NCBI RefSeq assembly: GCF_015207605.1
Contig: NZ_JADEWO010000009.1
Coordinates: forward strand, 1 to 64,000
Reading direction: 5' to 3'
Source of the DNA: Oculatella sp. LEGE 06141
Lineage (GTDB): Bacteria; Cyanobacteriota; Cyanobacteriia; Elainellales; Elainellaceae
DNA: 64,000 nt
The first letter of the stretch is position 1. The number at the start of each line of letters is the position of its first letter. Shown piece by piece: positions 6,965 to 16,300 of the stretch. A program made the position numbers and the translations under genes. A model generated the notes under the pieces. That model made no database searches. It saw only the letters and a program-made list of their open reading frames with translations, and was not told where the DNA came from.

Positions 6965-9790
6965 CTAGAAGGGGTATTCGTTGCCGATGCCACCGTTGTA
7001 GAGTTCGTCTCGTTCTGCCGAAGTCAGCACACGGTGCCAGAGGTGCAAGGCATCAATGTACGACGTATTTTGCAGCATCAGGGTGGTGTGGTTTTTGCCG
7101 ACTTGCATGGGAGAGTCAAGCCCATACGCCGCATACGGATCAAGCTGATCTCGCTGGTCTGTAGAGGTTGTGCCGTCATTCATGTTTCGAATTTCAAAGC
7201 CCATCTGATCGTCCGCAAAGCTATGCCAGCAAATGATCAGATACGTTTGTCCTGAGATTAAAGGTGTGCCGTTGAGAATATTGCCACCGCGAGCGAATCT
7301 AAACGCATTGCCAGACGTGGTGTAGAGGTAATATTCAACCTCCAGCGCGTCAGTTCCTTTATGCAGCAGCGGCCTAGCGCCACCGCGATGCGAATAAATG
7401 AGAGCGATCGTACAGTCGCGATCGCCAATACTCACTGCTGAATTGCTCGGCTGAGTCAGGTATCCCGCCCCATTGAACACAGCCGCATTGCCAATCCAAC
7501 CGGGGGCGATCGCCTGTCCGCCAATATTGGTGAAGTGGCTGTTGCCAATGGCATCGTTGAAATTCGTGTCAAACGTCCACGCTCCAACCAATCCAGACGC
7601 TAACCCGCTGACGACTGGCTGATCGATCGTTGCCCTGCCCCCAAACCCGATCGCTCCTTTTGCCCCATAGCTGCGGCGGCTTCTGCCACCGATACCAAAT
7701 CCACCAAACGCCGCTCTTAAGCGTAGTGCCTTGCCCCCAAAGCCAAACCCGCCAAGCGCTGAAATAGGCGGCAGGGCAATCCCTTTGGCGATCGGGTAAT
7801 GTGTGGCACTCCCACTCAGGGCGATCGCCCCTGTAGCCTTCAGGATTAGCCGTTGCAGCGGGATGATGGGTTGCTCTGTCGTGGCGGCTGGATCGGGGTT
7901 CGGCTCTGCCGGGTAAGAGTCGCTTGCGCCAGCAGTCCTGCCCACCCTCATGCAGTCTGCCACGATGAAGGTTTGGTCGTTGGCCAATGTCCATGTCACA
8001 GAATCAGTCAGCCCTAAATAGATTGCGCCGTTGAACTCAACGTCCAGGCGGCTCATGGGGTGATAACTGAACCAACTATCGTTGAAATCGCTCATCACCC
8101 TGAATCCCTGGTGACGACACTTTAAAAGCTGCCCGAACACCTCAGCGAGTTTATCGGCCTGCTCTTCGCTGGTTAAATAATCAAACTGGTACGTCCGTTC
8201 TCTAGGGCTAAAATCTGCGCCAGTCAACGGTTTGAACTTGGCCTCGCCCTCATACTGCTTTTCTTCCCGGTTCTGTTTTGGCTTGCGGGTATTCGCAGCC
8301 GGTGGCTGTGACTCGCCGGATCGCGATGTGGTGGTGCGATCGCGCACCGTTGCCAGGGACAAAAACGCCGCAATAGAGCCAGTCGAAACCCGTGCGGCCT
8401 GCTGTAATTTCTCCTTTTCCTCCCACTCGCCCTTATTCACCTCTGTCCATTCCTGCCGGGATGTTTCAGCAGTAAATAGCGGATCGGGACTGCCTAACGA
8501 TTCGCTCCAGTTGTTCGCCTTGCCTGCAATCTTCCCTAGCGGCTCCAATCTGGTTTTAGCAATGGATTTCGTCTGTGTGCCCGATTTGTATTGATAGCTA
8601 GTTGTGGCCTCACTAGCATTCATCATTGATAAAAATCCAGGATTGTTGTCAGGCGGATTGCTCAGATAGTAGTCGCGCAGGACAACGCCGCGTGGCTCCC
8701 TGGACTTTTCAATGACTTTGTTGAGCCGCCCTTCCTCACTCTGTTCATAGACACTGGTTTCAATGCTGGTCTTACTGGGTCGCAGAGCATAAGGACTGCC
8801 GTCTGGCTTAAAGCCCAACTGCTCATAAAACCCGTTGTCAATCAGCAGTCCTCGCGCCTTCTCTTCGCTAATTTGGCGGACGCGCAGATTGGCACTCCAA
8901 CCCCAGGTTTCAATGGTGCGAACGGCCAGCGTTTTCGCGGCTCCCGCCCCCTCAACGATCGATTCCCTGGGCAGATATTCTTCGCTGACCGTGCGCCCCT
9001 GGTCATTGGTAGCGCTGACCACGTATCCTGTGCCGCTGACTTTAACCAGCGGCGCTGGCCGTTCGCCACCCTGGGCCGGTGTGAATCCATCCGCGTCATT
9101 CACGCCGATGGTTTGCTTAAACAGCCGTTTCGCAGGTTTGAGGTTAATGGTTTGCGCCCGTACTACGCCTTGCTTATCAACCCACAACCCACGCAACCCG
9201 CCGATCGCCACGGCTCCTGCCTGTTTAATGTAACTGGCTTGAGTCTTAGGTATGGGGTAGTTGAGCGGGTATTGCTCCACCGAGCCGTTGAACTCCAGTC
9301 CAACCGTCTCCAGAAGCGTTGCAATGATGTCAGTTCGGGGAGTGTTGGTGCCAAATTCAATCCCGCTCTTATCGTCATCGGGTTGCCTGAAATCCAGCAG
9401 CACCAACGCATCACCCAAACTAAGCTCGATCTGCGGGTTGCCTGGATACGGCGGAATCGGGTCTTTCAGAATGAATAAATGGCTTCTAGGATGGAGGCGT
9501 AGGGACTTGCTCTGATCGGCAACTTTGACAATGACATGGTTGCCGATCGCCCATCGTTCCGGGTTCTCCCAGGATGAAAAACTCTCGCCAGTCCAGGCGA
9601 TCGGGATTTGCAGGCTGAGCTTACCTGTGGTGCGGAGGATGCCAGTTTCACTGATTTGTTCATCCGTTGCCAGAAAGAATCCTTCAGACGCACCACTACA
9701 GGCTTGAGTGACTTCTAGCCCTGTCGATTCGTCCTCACCGGGTTTGCAAACCCAGATTCGGTAACCCCTCGCGCTGAGATTCACCGTCAT
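6965..9790 (-). CDS. Tal/baseplate-hub-like tail protein with C-terminal LamG-like domain
   Basis: The 941-residue protein directly follows the Dit-like gene with a four-base overlap, the usual place of the tail-associated (Tal/gpJ-like) hub protein. Residues 1-250 look like the hub region. Residues 380-560 are charged and linker-like with several Lys/Glu-rich helices. Residues about 660-735 form a Gly/Phe-rich stretch (GGFGFGGK, GFGIGGR). Residues 740-935 match the concanavalin/LamG pattern: GLVGAWTFDTNFND, AVFNGAGYL, CTIALIYSHR and a final LHLWHRVLTSAERDELYNGG. LamG modules bind carbohydrates, so this protein may contact the host envelope or sheath. Confidence 0.7.
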   Translation of the reverse strand: MTVNLSARGYRIWVCKPGEDESTGLEVTQACSGASEGFFLATDEQISETGILRTTGKLSLQIPIAWTGESFSSWENPERWAIGNHVIVKVADQSKSLRLHPRSHLFILKDPIPPYPGNPQIELSLGDALVLLDFRQPDDDKSGIEFGTNTPRTDIIATLLETVGLEFNGSVEQYPLNYPIPKTQASYIKQAGAVAIGGLRGLWVDKQGVVRAQTINLKPAKRLFKQTIGVNDADGFTPAQGGERPAPLVKVSGTGYVVSATNDQGRTVSEEYLPRESIVEGAGAAKTLAVRTIETWGWSANLRVRQISEEKARGLLIDNGFYEQLGFKPDGSPYALRPSKTSIETSVYEQSEEGRLNKVIEKSREPRGVVLRDYYLSNPPDNNPGFLSMMNASEATTSYQYKSGTQTKSIAKTRLEPLGKIAGKANNWSESLGSPDPLFTAETSRQEWTEVNKGEWEEKEKLQQAARVSTGSIAAFLSLATVRDRTTTSRSGESQPPAANTRKPKQNREEKQYEGEAKFKPLTGADFSPRERTYQFDYLTSEEQADKLAEVFGQLLKCRHQGFRVMSDFNDSWFSYHPMSRLDVEFNGAIYLGLTDSVTWTLANDQTFIVADCMRVGRTAGASDSYPAEPNPDPAATTEQPIIPLQRLILKATGAIALSGSATHYPIAKGIALPPISALGGFGFGGKALRLRAAFGGFGIGGRSRRSYGAKGAIGFGGRATIDQPVVSGLASGLVGAWTFDTNFNDAIGNSHFTNIGGQAIAPGWIGNAAVFNGAGYLTQPSNSAVSIGDRDCTIALIYSHRGGARPLLHKGTDALEVEYYLYTTSGNAFRFARGGNILNGTPLISGQTYLIICWHSFADDQMGFEIRNMNDGTTSTDQRDQLDPYAAYGLDSPMQVGKNHTTLMLQNTSYIDALHLWHRVLTSAERDELYNGGIGNEYPF

Positions 9791-10269
9791 ACTGCCGCCA
9801 CCTTGTCGGTTTCAACCAGGGTGAATCGTGCCCCCCAATAAGCGCGCTGATGGTCAAATCGTGGCTCTTGACTGAACCACGCCTTGAACTGAGCGTAATA
9901 AAGACAGTGAGTTGGATTGGGTTCTGGCAGGTCTAGCTGTTCGGTGCCAGGGGCGATCGCCCTCGTTCTGGGTAGTCGTTCTTCGTAATATTGAGTCGTA
10001 TCAATGATGGTGACGTTGGCATCCTGGAGCGATCGCCGCCGAAAATCATGCTCGGCATAAATCAGCTTGAGTAGATGCAGTTCCCTGTCTTCAAGCAGCA
10101 CGTTGATATCCCAAAGATGCTTGGGTTCGTAGAACGTGCCGCTGCCAACGGGTGTACCCGCAGCGGTGTAGCTGACCTTGCCAATGTCCGCCCGAATTCG
10201 TGGATATTCTTTGCTGGCAAAGACATCGAGGCTGACAGACAGATTGGCGATTTGCAGGATTAGGCTCAT
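9787..10269 (-). CDS. Dit-like distal tail protein
   Basis: The protein has about 160 residues. ATG 10269 is chosen because a GTRGGAAC-type element lies about 26 nt upstream; in-frame codons further up would fall inside the intergenic repeat region. The protein is mainly beta, with YTAAGTPVGSGTFYEPKHLW near residue 35 and a charged central helix. It sits between the tape measure and the Tal-like gene, the canonical place of the distal tail protein that joins tube and tip. Identification rests mainly on gene order. Confidence 0.5.
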   Translation of the reverse strand: MSLILQIANLSVSLDVFASKEYPRIRADIGKVSYTAAGTPVGSGTFYEPKHLWDINVLLEDRELHLLKLIYAEHDFRRRSLQDANVTIIDTTQYYEERLPRTRAIAPGTEQLDLPEPNPTHCLYYAQFKAWFSQEPRFDHQRAYWGARFTLVETDKVAAV

Positions 10270-10294
10270 TTTGGTGACTTGCGCTGACCCTGGA

Positions 10295-10302
10295 ATTCCC
10301 AC
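10295..10302 (-). promoter_or_regulatory. GTRGGAAC-type element upstream of the Dit-like gene
   Basis: GTGGGAAT lies in sense orientation 26 nt before ATG 10269 and is followed by CAGCG at a spacing similar to other copies. It is one mismatch from the consensus. Confidence 0.35.
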
Positions 10303-10314
10303 CCATGCCAGGAA

Positions 10315-10341
10315 CCAAATCCGCAACCGTTGCGGATTTGG
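10315..10341. repeat. Dispersed palindrome, family A (AAATCCGCAAC/GTTGCGGATTT)
   Basis: Two perfect 13-bp arms meet around one unpaired centre base, directly after the tape-measure stop. Other copies are at 21061-21085, 46300-46324 and, with a longer loop, 55036-55072. The hairpin could act as a mild terminator or mRNA-end stabiliser here. No T-run follows. Confidence 0.75.
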
Positions 10342-13300
10342 CTAGATGCCTGAATCCAGCGCGTTAGATCGGCTGATGTCGCTGTAGATTCGACCTGCCA
10401 AGCCCAAATCGTCCACATTGTTAATCGTCAGGTTCGGCCTGCCGTTGGCGCGTTCCGTGGCCTCAATCAGGCGATCGAGCTTCTCCGACAGTTCTGATTG
10501 ATTAATCTGCCCCGCATCGAAGGCCCGTGCCAGCGAGTCGGCCTGCAACTTGCCTTTGAAACCGCCCTCATCCATCAACTCAGCCAGTTTCAGGATGTAG
10601 CCTTGATTGCCACGACTGAGGATTTCCTCAAAGTAAGGATTGTTCTCATTTTGAGAGGCGACGATCGAAGCCGCCGAAGCCGTCCCACCCTGCTCTCTCG
10701 CCTGGTTCAGCATTCGATTAGCGTCTTGCAGTTTGGAGCTTTCTTCGCGACTGAGGATCATCCCGCCACTCTTCAAAAACGCCTGATCCATCTCCATCCG
10801 TAGATTTTGCAGTGACGTTTGATTTAGTTCCTGCAACTGCTCTGCCATGCGGCCAAACTCGGCGCGGGTTAGTTCGCCCTGGCGCTGCAACTCCTGCATC
10901 TCGTGAATGCGCGCTTCAAACCCGGAGCGCATCTCCTGCTCGCGAGCCTGCATCTCCAGTTCCATCGATCGCCACGAATCGCCACCGCCCATCAGCTTTT
11001 CGCGTTCAGCCTGCGCTCGTAGCAACTCGACACCAATGCCGCTCTCTCGCTGCCCAACCTGGAACAGCCGATTTGCTTCAGCTTGCTCAAACTCGTCACG
11101 CAGATTGCCCAATGACACCTGGTTGAGCTGTTCAAGCGTGACCTTCATCCGCTCAAACTCGTCAGCCGTCAGTTGCCCGGTGCGCTTCAACTCACTCAGC
11201 TCACGCAGTTGCCCGTCGAACTGGGACTGGGTTTCCAGGGTTTTAGCGCGAAAGTCTAAGCCACGGGCGATCGCGCCATCTCCCCGGTTGCGAGCCGCTT
11301 GTGCCTGCGCCCCATAAAGTTGGACATCCAGACCAACCGCACGCTGCTGTGCCTGGAATCCACGCTCTTCCTCCAGCCGCTTGGCTTCCTCAAGCTGGAA
11401 CTGCACCGCCTGGTCGTAGGCATCGCGATATTGCTGCATGTTGGACTGCAACACTGCGAGGCGATCGCTAGAGGTGCGGATCGTTTCATCCAATTGCGGC
11501 AAGAATTGCCCCATCTCCTGCGGCAAAATGCCCTGTGAAATGCCCTGCTGAATGGTGGTCTGCAACAGTTCAGCCTGGTCAACGGTCTGTTGCAACCCTC
11601 GCTTAAAGTCGTCCATGCCGCGCAGGCCGTCTTCAAACTCGCGCCCCATGCCGCGCAACGTATTCTGAAGCTGAAGTTCTGGCGTTTCAACCTGGCCGCG
11701 AGCCATCAAATCTTCAACCGTCCGGGTTTGGCCGCGAGCCGAATCATCCATCTGGCGATTGGCGCGCCACAGTCCGTAGCTGGCCTGAGACATCTGCAAC
11801 TGTGCCTCAATCTTGGCAAACTGCTGCGATGCGGCGAGCTGTTGGTTGATGGAGTTGACCTGAGTTTGGTAGTTCTGTCCGGCGATCGCCACCGCGCTAT
11901 TCACCCCTTGTTGCCCAAACGTCGCGGCTTGAAGCGGGTTAGCTTGCTGCAATCCCTGAAGATTCATGCCAAACTGCCGCCCATCCGGTGTAATGCCCGG
12001 TTGTGCTGTTGCAGCAGGCACCATGCCCATCTGCGGTGCGGCCTCTCCAGTTGGGAGGGCGATCGGCGCAATTTGCCCATTCAAGTCTGGCAGGTTGTCT
12101 GTTCCGCCGAGATTCTCCTGCTCTTGTGGCATCATCCCTGGCACTGGCGCATATTGGCCTACCACCTGCCCCACAGACGGCAGTTGTTGTTGCAGTTGAA
12201 ATGCCTGCTGGAGCTGGCTGAAGTATTGATTCTGTGCCCCCAGGATTTGCTGTTGAGCGGCGATCGCATCATTCATCGGCTTGCTCAGCGCATCCACCAG
12301 TCCGATAAGCGACTCAACAAAATCTCCAATAAACGATTCCTGGAACCCAACGAGCGCTGATTTCAGTCGGCCTTGTGCCTGGGTCGTCTTGGCCTGAAGT
12401 GCCGTCTGCTGAGCGTTGAGCTGCACCTCCTTAGCTGATTGCTCAATCCCCCGGAAAAAGTCATAAACCTGAGTCGCCGTATCGCGCAACCGTTGAATGG
12501 CCTGAGCCTTGGACTCCTCAATTTGGGCATCGATGCTGACGCTTTCGGTTCGCAGTTGATCGAGCTGCTTTTTCTGATCAGCCGCCTGATTCAGCAAATC
12601 TTTCTGGGGAGAATCGCCCATGACGGCAATCCTGGCCTGCAAACTGGTTGGATTGATTTCATCAACCGATTTAATTCCAACCGAGTCCAATGCTTCCAGC
12701 ACATCAGGAGTGTTAAGCAGGTTTTCCATTTGGTCTGCTGCCTGCTGATTGGCAGACATGCGAGACTTCATATCATCCTGTTCAATTTGCGATCGCGCAA
12801 ACTCCAGCTCGCCTGGTCGTACCCCGGCAATTTGAGTCGAGGCGATCGACTTCCGGGCAGTAGCAGCGCTGCGATCCAACTCCATGTTGGTTCGTTCGAG
12901 CTGCCCCTGGACATCTGCGAACCCGCGAGTTAAGCGCCCCAATACATCAGCCGTCTTGCCCAAAATTGCATTCAGTTGGTCTTGGCGCTTGATGGCACGC
13001 TCCATTGCAGCGTTTAGACGGTCAACCGTTGACTGATCGCCAGCCTCCTGTGCCTTGACAATTGCCGCTTCATAAAATTCAATCTGCTTGACTTGAGAAG
13101 ATTGGATTTCAGCAACGACTTCTCTTGGCTTCTCCAGTTGTTGAAGCAGTTCCTGCTCTCTGTTATCCAGTGCCCGTCTGCCCTCAACATCACCCGGCAG
13201 CAGCGCTCTACGCTCGGCCTGAACTCCTTCCAAATCTCCTTCAATACGAACAACGTCGGCCAGTGGCCCCTTCCCTCTAGCCTGCTGCTCAAACAGTCCA

Positions 13301-16300
13301 CGGACATCATCCTCAATCTTCCAGCCCTGGCTAATCAGATCGTCAGCCGCCAAAGACTGTTGCTCAGCCCGGAGTTGCCCGTAGCTTCTCATTGGCAATG
13401 AGAAGCCAGTCATCTGCCCTAGCTTGTCTTCCTGGATAAAGCGCTCGATCTTGCCCAACCATCCAGGCAGCAACACCTCTCCGGTGTCGCCGATGCCGTT
13501 GTCAACGCTATAACCTGCACCGGGTAAACGCTGCCCTTTGCCAGGTGTCGGTACACTCACATCCTGAAGGCTCTCCAGCTTCATCCGATAGTTGTCAATG
13601 TTCTTGCCAGACTGCTCGGTAAACTTTCGAATCTCGCCCCCAGCGTCAGTGAAGGCTTTGCCAAAGGCGAAGGCAATGTCGATTAACGTGCTGAAAACAA
13701 AAGTTGTTGCAGCCAATTGGGCGATCGCCGGAATTGCGCCACGAATCGCACCCGCAAAAAACTTCATCACAGGCCCAGCGAGTCCCAGTTTAGCCAGCAA
13801 GCCGAGCGTTGATTCAAGCAATACGAGAACGCCTTTGGATACCAAAAGCACTAAGCCAGTCAGCAGGAAGCTCGCTGATTTCTGAGCTACTTCCATACCT
13901 TTAGACAACGCATCTAGCCCGGTATTGCGAGCGGGTAGCAACGGCTTGCCCAAATTCTCTTGCAGTTCCAGAAGGCTACTGTTAAAGCGATTGATTGATG
14001 CTTGAGATGAGCTAGCCGCATCCGGCAACCCAGTGGCCGATTCTGCTGACATTTGGGCGAAAAACTTAGGTATGTATTCTTCGCTGAGCAGCTCTCCACG
14101 CTGCATCATTCCTTCTAGTTCTTGCGTGCTGGTGCCAGCCGCCCGTGCCAAAATCTGATAGCTGGAACTGAAGATACCACCTACCTCCGAGAGTTGCCCC
14201 CGCATCTCCTCCGCACCGATCTTGCCCTTTCCAATCATCTGGGCGATCGCTGTATAGGCGCGTCCCTGCTGTTCATTGGTCAAACCGGAGATGGATACCG
14301 CCTCCTCCATAGATTCGCCCATCTTTTTGGTGATCGACCCCTCCAGTCGGGTGCCCCGTGCCGCCATTGCTAACTGCGCGTTCCCTTCCAATGCAGCTCT
14401 CACGTCGGTTCCCAACGCCTTTGCCTGCGCTCGCACCTCGCGCATCGCCGACTGGCCCTTTGCCATTGAGCCATAGGCAAAGTTGAAATTGTTGCCGACC
14501 TGCTCCATTGAAGTGGCGACTGCCAGCGATGCAGGCGCGAACTTCATGAACAGGCCAGTTAGCGTCTGTAATACCTTAAAGGCGGCAAACGCGCCTAAAA
14601 GGGAGACTCCCATCGTCTTGCCATCCTTGGCAATCTTGCCGAAGATGCCAGCAATAACTGGGTGAGATTGAGTGAAACTCTGCACCATTGCATCAGTCGC
14701 TTCTGCTGCAATGTCTGAGATATAGTCAAAATCATCTTTTGCCTGAGTTCTTAAGTTGCTAGCAACCGAATTGATGATGTCAGGCGTTTGTTCTTCGAAG
14801 CTGTAGGCATCTGTTTCAGCCGCTTTAATCGTGGCTGATTCTTCTGGCGAAAAAACATAGCCACTGCGCTTGTAGGCTTGTTCCTGGACAGCCTGCAATG
14901 AATAATTAGCAAGGCTATTTGCTGACTCGCTCGCATCCGATTCGCCAACTAATTCAAGCCCAAACTCTTGTTCTCCGGCTGCAATTTTGGAAATTGACTT
15001 CTGCCCATATCCCAGTTGAGCCGCATGTCTTAATTCATGCGTTAAATCCTTTAATTCATCAGAATATTGAGCCAGCCGACGAGGATTCTCGCTGAGAATT
15101 TTCTCAATTTCTTTAGAGACAATGATTTGATTGCGCTGGAAGTCATAGAGAGCCTTCACTCCCATCTGTTTCAGCTTCTGGTCATCGACTACCAGTTTTG
15201 GCAAGTCGGACGACTTCATCTCGACCTTGCTGAGGCTGGCGATCTCCCGTGCAAACTCGGCGTAGGTTTTGTCAAACGATTTCGCCGTTTGACGTTGCCA
15301 GATGCGGTTAACTTGCATCGCCTGAGTGATCCGCTTTCTCGCTTCCTGGAAAGAGCGAGTTAGTTGAGCATCTGGAGTGATGCGAACTCTGGCCAAACCG
15401 ATATCAGCGTCCGATCGCGTTTCGCTTGGTTGGGTTTCATTGGAGGACAGGCGATCGCGTTCATTCTCAATTTGCTCTGGAGTAATCCCCGCCGAAGTGT
15501 TGAGCCGATGTTGAGCACGTCCTTTGACCAGGCCATATTCAGACCGGAAATTGGGCGTTTGGATTTGACCCTGAAGGGCATCCATCATTGAAATATGTTC
15601 AACGGTGGCCTGCCGCACCGCTTCCAAGGCATTAGTGCGAGCATCGCCCGATAGCTTCTCCGCCTCCTGAAGCTGGCTACCGATCTGCTTTTCAGTTTGG
15701 ATGAAGTCATTGAGCAGCTTGCGCTCCATCGTCATCCGCTTAGCCGCCTCCGCATCAGCGGCAACGATTTTGTCCGATAGCTGACTCTTATTGAGCTTGC
15801 TGGTACCCTTCAGGCTCATGCTTTCAGCGATTCGCTTCAAGTCAATCTTGCTCAGCGCCCCCAGGTCTTGTTTGAGTCCTTCCAGGTCGATGGGTTCTGG
15901 TTGGGGTGACTCAACGGGTTGAGTGATTGGTGCAGGTGTAGGCTGAGTGGTCGGTGCAGGCGTAGGCTGGGCAGCGGATGCATTGGGCATCTTCGATCGC
16001 ACCGTCTGCGCTGCCTGCTGCACTTTCTGGCTGGCATTCTGATTTAAGTCCTGCACCCGCTTGGTCAGCTTTTCCAATGCCGATGCGGCCTCAGGTGCGT
16101 CGTGAGTTAATGCCTGAACTTCCTTGAGCAGCTCAGGTGTGATTCCACCCGCCGTGAACTGCTTCAGCAGTCCCTGAACCTTTGGATCGTCGGCGTAGAG
16201 CGGCAGTTCGTGCCCTCCAACGCCATCCACAATCGGCGATGACGAATCACCGGCATAGCGCAGCGCATCACCGGCTCCCATGAGGGCGATCGCATTATCC

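Noticed and set aside
8835-9478. Rightward open frames of 130-200 codons inside the Tal-like gene
   Set aside because: They are mirror frames of a well-supported 941-residue gene, without ribosome sites or recognisable domains.
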